Part shown: piece by piece, positions 1 through 11,315 of the stretch | How the letters are laid out: every line of letters begins with the position of its first letter | Position numbering within the stretch: position 1 is the stretch's first letter | NCBI GenBank assembly: GCA_001574975.1 | Contig: KQ965738.1 | Coordinates: forward strand, 364,277-428,276 | DNA: 64,000 bases | DNA from: Gonapodya prolifera JEL478 | Lineage: Eukaryota > Monoblepharomycota > Monoblepharidomycetes > Monoblepharidales > Gonapodyaceae | Direction: 5' to 3' | The notes under the pieces: model-generated | The model's database searches: none | Seen by the model: only the letters and a program-made list of their open reading frames with translations | Told to the model about the DNA's origin: nothing | Translations under genes and position numbers: made by a program

Positions 1-1708
1 GTTCATGCACGTGTCCCGAAGCTCTTGGTCGTCGGGTGTGCCGCCGTTAAAGTTTTCAGTCCTCATGAAATAGTCTTGATCACCCTCGAAGTCAGTCTTG
101 ACGTCGGCACCTCACCCCACGCCCGCAGCAGACCCACCAAGCATATCTGCACGCCTACCCTCGGAGCTTCTTCCCTCCTCGTCGACGCTCTCTCCCGCCG
201 CCATGCGGCGTCGCTTCTCGGAGATGACGTTGTCGGCAAAGCTGAACATGACGCGTTGCGCGGCGCGGATCTTGGCGGTGGTGCCATCGAGCCTCTCTTC
301 GAGTTGCCAGAAGAAGCGGAATGCGCGGATGGCGACCATGAGCTGGCGTGAGCGGGGTGTGATAAACAAGTTTCCCAAGTTCAGGTGGAGCACGGGGGTG
401 ACAGAGGAAAGACATGAGAGATGATGAATTGGGAGTGGTGGAGTGGAAGGGGGTTGTGTACCGTGCGTAGTGAGACGGGATCAAAGTGCAGCGCATTGGG
501 GTACGTGCTTACATTGACGTAATCGAAAGCCTCCATAAACTCGACCTTCTCAAGCTCGTACCGCCCGTCTTTGACGCGTGCCGGCTGGCCAATGCATCCA
601 AAGTCGCTTCCCATAGCGAGGCGGCCTTCCCACCCAAAATCACGTCAAAACTCTGGATTCCACGGCACCTCATTCCCGCCCTCGCCACACCCACCGAACG
701 AGTCCAGGGTGCATCGGAGAAGAAGGTCCTGCAAGTCGACGACAGCGCTGGCGTCTCGCGCGGCGTCCAAGTGTTCCGCGAGCTGGCCGACCTCGTGCAG
801 AAAGTCGGAGGAAAAGGCGCGGAAGTTTTTAACGTTGAAGACGTGGGATGCTGTTTTGCGCTGTGCGTGCCAGCGCTCTGGGTTTCGGCGGAGTCAGTTT
901 GGGAAGAGAGGAGCCCAAGAATGTAGCGGTGCGCTTACCTCCATCTACGAAGGAGGAAGAATGTAACGCATTAGCTGCTATTTTGCACAAACGATTATGA
1001 CCAAAACACCCCACTACGCACCAGAGTTGAATATCCCTTGGCCGAGGAAATCAGACAATGTGGAAGCAAAGAGTTCGCCCTTGACGAATGTGTATGGGCT
1101 GGAAAGAGGATATCAGGTCTGCGATGTAGCACGCGGAGATCGGTGGTGGCTTACTCCTTGAGAATAGTCTCGACGTCTGGAGTGGTGCGAACCGAGATGA
1201 GGGTGAGGTGAAGACCCAGCGAACCCACACTCCCACACTCCCCACACACCTTTCACGTGGCTCGTCACGATTATATCCAGAGGTCCCGTGGCAGGGTTGT
1301 ACACGGTCTGGCGGTAGGCCTTGTCCTCTGCGCGTGACGAGACATTTGCAAGGATTTTTAGCCATTCCACACCATTGCATTCGGTAAAGTACCAACCGCC
1401 GACTTTCCGCGTTTCCCGCAGCTGGTCTTCGAGTCTGTACGAGACAGTTTTTCCGAAATAGAGTAGATGTCCGAGGACGGGCAACACCCCTGTGCCGGTT
1501 GTGATTTCGGGCCGGTACCGTGTTCCAAAGGCTGAAAGATGTAAGCGCGCGTTTACTTCTGCAGCCGAACGCGAACGTGCGTTGGCAGCTCACCTCGATC
1601 GGGGTAAACGATCACCAGCACTGTGATCAGAAATACAAGCGCGAGCAGGATTGTCGCTGGCCACGAGAGGGAAAAAATGGACTGCGCGATGGAAGCTGTA
1701 AGCGCCAT
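1..1708 (-). CDS. Cytochrome P450, paralogue A (3' part outside the window)
   Basis: Membrane-anchored P450 of the CYP4/CYP52/CYP86-like fatty-acid hydroxylase type, expected at the ER with NADPH-P450 reductase; the substrate cannot be read. Exons, high to low: 1708-1594, 1531-1397, 1327-1250, 1176-1155, 1098-1022, 944-939, 877-695, 625-513, 342-138 and 74 to the edge. All junctions are GT-AG and phases agree. ATG 1708 starts a hydrophobic anchor (about residues 10-38). The C-helix motif GIFNSDGERWHAQRK is complete only if the 6-nt exon 939-944 is included. I-helix, ExxR and haem-Cys segments lie beyond the edge. It is a close paralogue of 32894-35608 and shares most intron positions with it, but has extra introns at 1177-1249 and 626-694. 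No disabling change seen. Confidence 0.9.
939..944 (-). other. 6-nt microexon of P450 paralogue A
   Basis: Six bases (ATGGAG on the minus strand) sit between an AG acceptor and a GTAAGC donor. Joined to the flanking exons they supply Asp-Gly in GIFNS-DG-ERWHAQRK, the expected C-helix sequence. The paralogue has the equivalent exon at 33752-33757. Confidence 0.85.
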
Positions 1709-2320
1709 TCTCGATGGATACGGCGAAGCGAACTGGCAGTTCCGAAGTTGAGCTGGAATTTCAAAAGCTTTCGGCGGGCCGGGGATTAGCCTGTTGCCGG
1801 GGGACAGGCAAGAAGGCAACCATGAAAAAATGGCGGCCTCAGTGTCGGCCAGGTTGAAGGTCGAAAGTACATGGCGGGCGTGCGAGATTGCAAAGATCAC
1901 GATGGGGTTGATACGACGCCGCGAGCTGAACTGTGAAGTTGTTGATTTAGCCGTTGCCGCCGCATCCCGGACACGTCACCACATTCATCCCCCACTTCGC
2001 AGGCGCTAATGGTAGGGATGAATTTGTGAAAGCACACATCTATCTGACGTTGAGGTTGCAGTCCGCAGATTGTGTTTTGTTCGCACCGTAACTACTCGAG
2101 TTGCTAGCGGGCAACTCCTTCTGCTTCTTTGCGTCCCATCTCGCTAGGTTTCCCCCGTTGCAGTCCCAATTTTGGTGTGCAGCAATCTAACGCATTCGCT
2201 CTTCTGCCACTGGGTGCTGAATTGCAGGCTTTGCTCGGTTGAGTCGGCAGGGTTGTAATTTGTGATGTGTGCGAGAATTCTCTGAATAAGAGGTTAGTCT
2301 TTCGCAGGGTTCTCCTTGTG

Positions 2321-2329
2321 TATAAAAAG
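2321..2329 (+). promoter_or_regulatory. TATA box of the small secreted-peptide gene
   Basis: TATAAAAAG lies about 50 bp before ATG 2372, at a normal spacing for a fungal core promoter with a very short leader. Confidence 0.6.
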
Positions 2330-2371
2330 CACTGCATTCTAACAAGCAGTGCACCCCCTGAAACGTTAGCA

Positions 2372-2666
2372 ATGCGTCTTCTTACGTTCCTTCTTCTCGC
2401 ACTCTGCGCGTCTCTTGCCTCGGCGGTTGGATGCCTGAAGAAAAGTGGTGGATGTTCTGGTGTGAGTGATGAGTGAGTCTGAGGAGTTCGAGACCAGATC
2501 AGCATGGGACTGACAAAAATCACTTGTTCAGACATGTTACACCACACGAAGCGAATTATCGCAATATAATGCAGTGGCTGGAACACGTGCAAGGCTTTTG
2601 GCGACGCGGATTACCTACCTCGAGGCTTCCTTGGTAGCTCCCGCAGCTCTCAGATCCGCGAAGTGA
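2372..2666 (+). CDS. Small secreted cysteine-containing peptide (putative)
   Basis: Two exons, 2372-2461 and 2532-2666, joined by a GT-AG intron (GTGAGT donor) in phase 0, give a 74-aa protein. It begins with a clear signal peptide (MRLLTFLLLALCASLASA) and the mature part has a short cysteine cluster (GCLKKSGGC, then TCY after the splice). A TATA box stands 50 bp upstream. Reading through the intron would stop at once (about 34 aa). No family recognised; size and signal peptide fit a small secreted protein. It lies between the P450 on the other strand and the LPMO-like gene on the same strand. The second exon carries no recognisable motif, so its extent is less certain than the first. Confidence 0.5.
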
Positions 2667-2997
2667 TAGAGACCGTAATAATAAGAAACAAATACAAAAG
2701 CCTTACATCGGTGTCAATGAAGGCCAGCACTGCCAGTGCCCGTTCTCACCACATGGCACTATCTGCACCCCTTGCGACCACCAAGAATAACTATTATTCA
2801 ATCACTCGAAATAAAAATCATAATGAAAAGAGGAAGGAAAACAGCGCCAGCTTTGCTTCCTGCCAAGCCTGCTTACCGCTGGTTACCTTGATCTTTAGAT
2901 CACGATATTGTCCGAAAGGGAACGAACGGCACTTCAATCTTACACCACCGATTCTCCACACATCACCACTCCACGCGAACATCGCCAGACACGAACG
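2667..2997. other. Intergenic, 331 bp
   Basis: AT-richer spacer before the LPMO-like gene; a leader is expected here. No gene, repeat or clear TATA box seen. Confidence 0.5.
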
Positions 2998-5228
2998 ATG
3001 GCGCGCGGATTCGGAAAGTGGACTGTCGCTCTGGCTGTTGTGGCCCTGGCCAGCGTCGCTTTGAGAGCCGACTCGCATGCCATCTTGACTGGCCCCAAGC
3101 CACGAGGCAAGTCTGGTGCATTCCACGCACGTTAACTCTGCTTGTGATGGCTAACAATGCTCTATCCTTGCATCGCTCGCCTTCCTACTTCCTCTGCGGC
3201 GCACCACACGACCTGACCAACCACTCTAGACGGCGAGGAAATCCAACCCGGCGTCAAAATCCCAAACTTTCCCGTAACGGCTGCGCAGATGCAAGCATGC
3301 CACGTCACCACACCCTCGGCCATCCGTGCGACATACACCGCCGGACAGACCATTCCCGTCTCGTGGATTATCACCATCCCGCACGTCAGCAACCCCGGCG
3401 TGACAATATCCCTTTCGCTTGGTGACGGCCAGCCCTTCAACACCCTCGTCCAGGGCCTCGACGTCAACATCCTCACTACCAACGTCACCCTCCCCGCCGG
3501 AAAGACCTCAGACCACGCAGTCCTTATGTGGATGTGGGCGTCTCAGGCGGATAATGGATTTTACCAGGATTGCTCCGATATCATGATTGTGGCTCCTGGT
3601 ACGTTCGCGAGCGGTCCGACCGGAGGCGAATATCCTACGGAGCAGAATACACATTGCGGAGTTACGTGGTCCTGTTCAATTCTCGCCCATGTACTCACGA
3701 CACTGCATACTCTCCAGCTACGACACCCGCACCCGCACCAGCGCCCGTCCCCGCGACTCCAACCCCTCCTCCAGCCGCAGCACCATCTCCCAAACCCGCA
3801 CCATCACCCAAACCCGCGCCACCTCCAGCGGCCCCATCCCCAGTTCCGGCGCCGGCGCCAGTGCCCCCCCCTCCCGCGGCCGTCCCAGCGCCCCAAGCCG
3901 CACCGTCCCCAGCTCCAGTCGTGTACTGCCCCGCGCCCACTCCCACAGCGACGACTCCTGCGGCACCTGCACCTGCACCTGCTACGCCCTCTCCCGCTCC
4001 GGCTCCTGCGGGAGGCCAAGCAGCAGGCACTGGAGCCGCCCCCGTGTACGACTTCGCGTACGACATTTCGGCGTGTTATCCGTCCGGCCAGGGGTCCAAC
4101 ATCTTCCAGCTCAACATTGCAGCCACTGTCAACGGGGAGCAGCCTGCCGCAGATGCCAACGGGTGAGTGAGCCGCTCTTCATCGACTTGGTCGGCGTTTT
4201 TGGCACAGATGTTCACAAACTTGCGATTTGTCCGAACTCCCACCCAGCGGTCTCGCCGCCCTGACGATCACATTTAACGGCCTCGCCTCCATCGGGATCT
4301 CCAACACCTGGTCGTCCACCAACTCCAAAGCCGTGGGCAACCAGTGGATGTTTGAGACCATCGACGACGGACCCAACATTGGCGGGCAGTTCCTCCTTCC
4401 CGCCGGGATCGCTTGCAACGGGCAACAACCGGCAACGGTTCCCACTCTCAGCATGACGGGTCAGCTGCTCTCGGGTGGCGCGATTGTGGCTAATATTCAT
4501 CCAAAGGGACAAACGGCGGCGCAGGGTGAGTTTGGGAACGGGAATGGAGTTGGTGAGGGTTAAACTCAACGCAATACGGGTTTCTTGAATCACAGGCGCT
4601 ACGGTCCCTGTACCTGCACCTGCTCCCGCCGTCCCCGCTCCTACGACTGCACCCACGACTGCACCCGCAACAGCCCCTGCTCCAGCGTGAGTCATTGGCC
4701 CTGCACATAGTCTTTGTCGACCGCTCTATACTAACCCAACCTCTCGCTCACCAACAGAGCTGGAGGCGCTCCAAACTACGTCGTCACGGTCAACGCAGGT
4801 AGCTGCTGGGGCGCAGGCCCCGTGGCGTTTATTGTCAACTTGGGCATCTCGGTGAATGGAGAAATGCCCGCGAACGACGCCAACGGGTGAGTCGTTACTT
4901 ATCCCAACCAGCGCCCATGCACCGTCTTACTCACAAACATCTTCCGCACCTCCCCTCCCCTTCGCACACCCCCAGCGGCCTCGCCGCCCTCCGCTTGACC
5001 TTCAACGGCGCGCAAGACATCACGGCCTCCTCGACATGGAACGCCGGCAACCCGACCACGCTCGGCAACGTGTTCTCGTTCGAGACGCGCGACGACCAGC
5101 CCAACGTCGGTGGAATCTTCACCAGCACCAGCATCACGTGCACAAACGGAGTCATCACCCCGCCCCTGCAGTTTGCCCTTGCCGGGCAACTGCTGTCGGG
5201 AGGCGCTATCAACGCCCAGGTCGCTTAG
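2998..5228 (+). CDS. Secreted LPMO-like protein with two tandem CBM-like domains
   Basis: Seven exons: 2998-3106 (or 3115), 3230-3598, 3718-4162, 4248-4525, 4596-4686, 4758-4886, 4976-5228; phases agree to TAG 5228. A signal peptide ends at ...RADS, leaving a mature N-terminal His (HAILTGPKPRG), as required for the copper histidine brace of lytic polysaccharide monooxygenases. Later DHAVLMWMW offers a second His and NGFYQDCSDI resembles the conserved Cys/aromatic end of LPMO cores. A long Pro/Ala-rich linker (about 110 aa) leads to two homologous domains of about 90 aa sharing VNGExPAxDANG, GLAAL, W and GQLLSGGAI, joined by a second Pro/Ala/Thr linker. They look like beta-sandwich carbohydrate-binding modules. 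Probable role: oxidative attack on, or binding of, plant or chitin polysaccharide. Exact AA family not assigned. Confidence 0.8.
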
Positions 5229-5758
5229 GGATCGCGTGTTTGCGCGGCTGGGAGACGGTTCTGCGCGGGTTCGTGGGACCGTCACCGTCGGCACTGATGG
5301 TAACGGAGTATGGCGTAATGAGATGTTATTTATGCAATTTGTATGCATATATGAATTTTTTGCCTAATTTTCCTGTCAAAAAAAGTACTGACATGTGACA
5401 GAGTGGTGGTCGTGATAGTTGGCAAAAAGTTGGTTGAATTTGCACGACTGATAACGTTTTGTGATTCTCCCCCGCCTTCGGCACGCTTACAACGCAAAAC
5501 TAGTTATCTGATGACAAAACACCCTGAAACTGTTGACCAAACGCCTTCTCCAATGCAAGCCAATTAAGGTTTGGGTTTGTCTTCTCAAGGTACCCTATCA
5601 TGACGCAAAATGAAATTTTGAGTTTTGCGATGTCTGAGGATCCGACGCAAAACAAGAACACCGGGCTTTATAAACAGACGGATTCATCTGCTGCTATCGA
5701 ACCATCGAATCGAAACATCTTCTGACTCCTTCTCTTACTTCCGAGAATCTCAACAAGG
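5229..5758. other. Intergenic, 530 bp with TATA box
   Basis: A+T-rich 3' region of the LPMO-like gene, then a likely promoter for the next small gene: TATAAA at 5669-5674, about 90 bp before ATG 5759, and a CCAAT pentamer near 5560. No other coding signal. Confidence 0.45.
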
Positions 5759-6133
5759 ATGCCTAACTCCAGCCAACCAGAGGTACGCGAGTCTGTTCGA
5801 TGTTGTAGTGGTCGCTTCTTACACATCCTTTCGCTATTCTTTTGCCCTTCCCCTCTCTTCCATGTCGTTTCACCATCATTACCCACCGTCTCCACCTGGC
5901 TCATCGCACAATCCGATCGTCCCTTCATCGCTGTCACACATCGCCCGTGCCTTCCCTCTCTGTTCTTCCGTCGGTACCTTGCACTCGAGCAGAAGAAGAT
6001 CCCCACCTGGAAGAAGGTTCTTGAGGGTCTCGTGAGTACTGTGCTTCGACTACACCACGATGTCTTTGATCCAGACTGACATATCGGTTTCCCTGCTTTT
6101 ACACAGACTCTCGGCATCTACACCCCCAAGTAA
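5759..6133 (+). CDS. Micropeptide gene candidate (30 aa, spliced)
   Basis: Three short exons fit in phase: 5759-5782, 5990-6031, 6107-6133 (TAA). Donors are GTACGC and GTGAGT; acceptors are CTCGAG and ACACAG. The product is basic and amphipathic, ending KKVLEGLTLGIYTPK. A TATA box (5669) and AT-rich 3' flank support a transcription unit. Without the first splice the same frame stays open to about 6079 and gives a 106-aa low-complexity protein, so splicing is not forced by stops. I do not recognise the family. The size resembles tiny subunits of mitochondrial complexes, but that is only an analogy. Confidence 0.35.
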
Positions 6134-6382
6134 ACGTTTTCCGGAGAGACTTCGAGATCATCTTCTGCTGACGGATGTGTGGAGACAGGGGTTGGTGTGG
6201 GAGAACGACCATCTATGGACTTGAATCATCGGACATTAGGCCCATTTGGTCGATGATGGTAGCGGGCGCTACTTGTATTTAATCTGTGATTATTATATTC
6301 GAATTGATTTATTGCAAATCTCCAAACTGAAGCGACCACTTCACGTTTCCTCCGTCCGTCAACATCATCTCCCCCCGATCCG

Positions 6383-7999
6383 ATGAATGGGAGGCCAAAA
6401 CTTCGACAAATCCGTAACGCCTTCATCCCGTCTCTCTCGGATGAATCGGGCTCCCTCGTGACCATTTCAATTGACGAGCTCGGCTACATCGCCTCCATTT
6501 CCCCCTCATCTCCCGGCGATCCGTCTCCGACACTCCCCCCGGACACCATCTACGACGCCAAAGGGCATCTCGTGGTCCCGTCCTTCGCGGAGCCCCACCT
6601 GCATCTCGACAAGGCCCTAATTCTATCACGGACCCCGACACGATCGGGAACATTTGCAGAAGCACTCGAGCGGACCGCGGAGGCCCGTGCCAATTTTACG
6701 GTCGAGGATACTCTAGCCAGAGCTCGAAGGGCCTTGAAGAGGGCTGTCGTTTGTGGCGTAACCCACGCCAGGTCGTTTGTCGAAGTGGACACGAAAGTTG
6801 GTCTGAGGTACGTTTATGAAGCGAAGAAGTGGAAGTACTCGAACAATGACATTGGAGGGAAGACAATTTGATAACCGCGACGACCTGAGCTGTCGATGGC
6901 TTTCATTGACTCACAATTTTCGCTCAAGTCTCCTCACTGCCCTCCACCAGCTCTACACCGAAGTCCACCCGCATACCGTGGACCTCCAGCTCGCCGCCTT
7001 TGCTCAAGATGGCATCACGAACCTGCCTGGCACCGAGACCCTCCTTCGTAACGCCGTTGACCGCAACAACCCCACACGGGCGCACCTTGTCGCGAGTGCG
7101 CCATACACGGACCCTGACCCGATCCGCAACGCAGATATCGTGCTCGATATCGCGCAGGAAGTCGGTTGTGACGTGGACTTCCACTTGGACTTTCTAGACC
7201 GGGGGAAACCATGGGCCAGCGATGGCGACACACCAGGAAACACCCTCATGCTCCCCTATATTGCCCGCTCCACCATTGCTCGGTCACTCCAGCACCGCGT
7301 CACTGTCGGCCACTGCGCCGCCCTGTCTGACCTTGCACCTCACGACTTAGCTGAAGTGGCTCGACTTGTCTCGGAGGCAGGTGTCAACGTAGTGGCCCTT
7401 CCGGGGACGGATATGTACATGTGGGGCAGACGGGACTTAGAGGTGGCGGGGGGTACAAGGAGGGGTGTCGCGCCGTTGGATAGAATGGCCGGGCAAGGTT
7501 GCGGATGCGCGGTGTCAAGCAACAACTTGCAGAACCTGTTCTCGCCGTTGACTGATTTTGACCCACTCAAGGTACGTTTGGGCCAGCGTTTCTTCTATGC
7601 TCTTGCAACAGAATGTCCGCCCACATTGATTGTCCTCCCTTCCAGACCGCTTCCCTTACCTGCACGGCCCTCCATCTTACGAGCCCCTCCGCCAGTCACC
7701 TCGCCCTTGAATTCACCACCACCCGCGCGCGCCAATGCATGGGCCTCCGCCCACCAGGCCCTGAACTTGCCTCTGTCGCGTCCGCGTTCCAACCTGGTGA
7801 ACCGGCCGATTTCGTGGTTCTCATGGGACCGCTTTCTGATGGCGAGGCCGAGGCCGAGACCGGGGAAGAAGGTGAGGTGATACAAGGGCGACACTTGAGG
7901 TCTTTGCATGAGGCCATGTGTTATGCAGACGTGGAACGGATGGTGATAAAGGCGGGTAAGTTGGTGGTGGAGACGAGGAAGCAGAGGCTGTGGTCCTAG
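6383..7999 (+). CDS. Cytosine-deaminase-like amidohydrolase
   Basis: Three exons, 6383-6807, 6929-7571, 7646-7999, phases 2 and 0, giving 473 aa. It is a cyclic amidohydrolase of the CodA-like group: first metal motif EPHLHLDK (about residues 72-79), GVTHARSFVEVD on the next strand, HLDFLDRG where CodA has its metal His, and VTVGHCAALSDL for the following metal His. The usual late metal Asp (GHDD in CodA) is replaced by VSSNNLQNLFSP, so the native substrate may not be cytosine. Proteins of this kind hydrolyse C-N bonds of pyrimidines, triazines or related rings in the cytosol. The last exon has a broken relative at 15469-15573. ATG 6383 is the first in frame. Confidence 0.82.
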
Positions 8000-8404
8000 A
8001 GTGGGGAGGAGGTCGGTGTGTGTGAAGGAGTTTGAGGTGTGAGGGTTGGGTAGGGTGACCTTGAAACATTTTTCGTTTCGTGGCCCCGACCGCCCCTCGA
8101 ATCATTGGATTCGAAATTACGTCACTTTTTCAAACCCGGAAGTGTTCCTGGTCAGGAATTATATAAAACACTTTATATATTCATTACAAAACAGATTTAA
8201 TACCAAGTTCCGCATCTAAGTTGTGCGAGATTACGTTTGTTACAATCGGACATTCGCATCCAAAGCGAAACATCGCGCTGCACCGCGCCTCCACTGTGTA
8301 ACTGCCCAGATCCCATCACGCGGAAGCCCCTATTCCCGGACAAGGAGTTCAGCTTTGGCCCGGTGTGGCGCGTCTCGGGCGGAGGTGCGCCATTTCCGGT
8401 TCCA
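8000..8404. other. Intergenic, 405 bp, convergent gene ends
   Basis: Space between the tail of the amidohydrolase (plus) and the stop of the metalloprotease-like gene (minus). AT-rich around 8155-8210 (for example TATATAAAACAC), likely 3' end signals for both strands. No gene seen. Confidence 0.45.
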
Positions 8405-9816
8405 TCAGCCCTCTTCCACCAACGGCGCTTTATGATGAGAAGAGCTGACGCAGTGAGCAACAGGGAAAAGTACAGAGCTGGCGATCATCACGATAGCAAA
8501 TTGCTGAACGGAGAGAGATTCAATCATTGGGGGTTTTGGGATTGATGCCGATGCAGCTGCAGAAATCAGTGGATTTGAGGTCGAAACGTTCGGATTTGGC
8601 GACCCCAGGAATCCGTCCCTTGCAGTTGCTTGTTCGAGAGAATCGTTCGATGACAGCACTGTCGTGTTGATTCCCTTGGTAAATGTGGCCATGACAGACG
8701 CTTTGATCGGCCACCCTGTCGTTCCCAAAATAGCAGTGAGGGAGGGCGCCAAAGCTCCATGCGGCCATATGTCCCCCTGCGCCCGTAGAAAAGATAACCT
8801 CTGATCCAAGGTAATGCCAGGAGTCGAAGCATACGTCATGAGAAAGTCTGCGGTGTGACTGTAATTCCCAGTGACGTGACGCAGGGAAGATCCAGGAACA
8901 ATTTTTCCGTTTATTTGCGTTTGGAGGTAGATCGGACCAGTGGAATTAAACGCTGGATGTGTATCAAAATAGAATTCTGATGGAGACGCCATTGCCAGAG
9001 CATAAAGCTTTGCTCCCTCCGCAATGCCTGCTGTTGCGTAAAGAAGCTCCGTTTCCGAGTTGTCGCGCTCGCTCCATATCAATTGAGCAAGTTCAAATAT
9101 ATCGGCGAGGGAGCTCCTTGTGATCCTATCGTATGTGTATTTTTGAAACAGCGTCGCTGGCAAAAAAACCCCAGGGGAAACCTTCCATTTGATCATTAGG
9201 TGCCGGTATCAAAATCTCATATTCAGACATTAAAAAGAAGTCAAGTTATGATGTGTTAACGTTAATTGCTCATCCTGTTTCACACTTTCCAAGCGGGTAC
9301 AATGATGACATGAATCCAAGTCCATGAAGAAGTTCGTGCATTAAAACATACTCAAAATCGTTTTGGTCTTTCAGGATATTGTCACTGTCACCAGGAATCC
9401 ATACGTCATAATCCCCGTTGAGATTCAGCTCAATATCATATTTGTCACTTTTGTACGACGTGAACGATGATCCAAAGTTCGTGTTGCGTATTAAGGACTT
9501 TTTGGCGTGGAGGAGCCTGTGAAATGAAGAATGACCCGCCTTCGACGGGATGACTCACCTGCGGTATTAAGAATCCACGATCGCCTTCTAGGACATGAAG
9601 ATAGGAAACGGGAAATGCCCCACCAAGTAAGCCACTAGTGCACAAGTCTTGTTTTTCTCGACAAAACGAAATAAAAGATGCATTGACAGTGATAGTACGC
9701 GTGATATCCAAAACCGAAGCGATTGTGTTGCCAGCCCTCTTCAGAGTTGCAGGAGCTGCGGTCGCAAGTGTCTTGAGTGATTTTTCCACCAGTGTGGCAC
9801 GTCCAAGAGAATGCAA
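8405..9816 (-). pseudogene. HExxH metalloprotease-like secreted or membrane protein, probably damaged
   Basis: Three coding segments read leftwards: up to 9816 to 9559 (5' exon or exons not found), 9497 to about 9284, and about 9156 to 8405. The middle segment carries YVLMHELLHGLGFMSS, an HELLH zinc motif followed by GLGF, as in a family of uncharacterised fungal and oomycete secreted HExxH proteins. The last segment continues FLPATLFQKYTYDRI and ends in a hydrophobic stretch (VQQFAIVMIASSVLF) near the C-terminus, a likely membrane anchor. The 9498-9558 intron (GTGAGT, AAG acceptor) keeps frame. The middle and last segments do not join cleanly: either a weak-donor intron (about 9157-9283) or a one-base length change in the T7 run 9162-9168 is needed. 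No signal peptide was found upstream. A diverged or decaying host gene is likely. Confidence 0.5.
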
Positions 9817-11315
9817 AGGGCTCTGTAGTTGCTCTAGAATGAATGGAAGTATCCGCTTTCGTCATGTACCAGGAGACGTTCCGCTGCTTTAACCTCAGGT
9901 GATTGGGGACGTGTGAGGGATCATATCCGGGGAGGTCTTCCGCACAGACATGGGTGTGCACAGGGTGAGCCCCAAGCGATGGTGCGTGAAGGTCATAGCT
10001 TCGCCGCCGCAGTGAGTAATGTTTATTTTTCTCAGCCCGTACTCACCCATCCCCATGGTTTCGGAATTGAACTAAAATACGGAGGGGGCAACATAATCGA
10101 GGGCATTGAGCGCCATAATGCAAAGTTGGTTACAATCGACCAATGTCCCGGTAACGCCCGTCCCCCGCGCTGTCTCATCGGCATGTTCCTGTCCGGCGTC
10201 TGATGAACTTTGCATCATGCCGGAAGGAATGGTATCAACTGCTACAAAGAATATTTTTCAGCGAGGTATAAACAGGGCTTTTGCACGCTGACGTCCAGAA
10301 GGCCAAGCTACGGCAGGGACGCGAGCGCCTCTCGTACGTTGCTACAGAATAGGAACCTGAGATGAATGCAAATTTAATCTCTATATCAAAGTGCAACCAC
10401 GTCAGCCGGCTCGGATCGTACTGAGACTCCAACTCAGTCACAGGTCAATGATAGGCACGGCAGCATGTACTTGCCTTGCAAACAATTTGACCTACTACAC
10501 AGAGATCGTATATTTTAATTTCGGTGTGGATATTTTCAAAAGTGATGAGACTCGTAAAATGGAGAGATGGGGTGACATGAGATCTGCTGAGTTGGCAATC
10601 AAGACGTGTGCAAGCATTACAGCTCCACTGGAATAATTGAGTCATCATTATTAGCCGGGTCAACAGATCGGAAATTCGGAGTTTCTCAACCGCCCCGACT
10701 TCCGGACCGAGCCCGAGGTTGCGCGATGAGTCGCCGACAACCCAAATCGCGGTGTGCCCACCACAGCTGTACGAGGCGCTGCGAGTATAATAAAACGGAG
10801 TCTCGGCGCATTCGCAGCTCCACGGCGGGAATATTCGATGGGCCGGAAAGTCCGGAGATAATAAGGATAGCTGTGGCGCAGCGGTGTGTGGCGCGGATGG
10901 GCCGGCGTTGCGCAGGGACCGTGTGTCCGCAGCAAGTCACGAGGTGCTCGGCGCAGGAACAAGAAGCCAGGCGTGGGAACGGCGCGGATCAAGGTTTAAG
11001 CGGGGTGCGGCGCGGCTTATAAAGACCGCATCGAGAGGCTGCGAGTCGCGTGGCGCAGCGTGCGCGCGTGGACACACCCCGTGGGCGCGTGGCGGGCAGG
11101 CGGCCGGAGAAGTGACGCAGAGCGGCGATTCTCACGCGTGGTGGCAGTATAATAGGCACAGATCAGAGTATAGCAAGTCCCCGTCCACGTGAGTTCAAAT
11201 CCACGCGCGATTCCTCTTTTTTCTCTCCCTCACCTTCTGTCCACTCCCCGCACCCCACCCACTTCCTTCCCACCACCCACGCCGCGCACCAGCCTGACCT
11301 CCCCACACTCCCACA
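9817..11315. other. Intergenic, about 1.5 kb, promoter region of the SWI1-like gene
   Basis: The left part may hold an unseen 5' exon of the metalloprotease-like gene on the minus strand. From about 10680 composition becomes very GC-rich, with TATAAA at 11018-11023 and AGTATAATA twice (about 10785 and 11145). A long leader to ATG 11316 is likely. No RNA gene recognised. Confidence 0.4.

Noticed and set aside
3695-4066. Gly/Ala-rich minus frame opposite the LPMO linker.
   Set aside because: Complement of the Pro/Ala codon repeat; no independent coding signal.
11190-11215. GAGTTCAAATCC resembling a tRNA T-loop.
   Set aside because: No matching D-arm, anticodon arm or acceptor stem upstream within tRNA distance.
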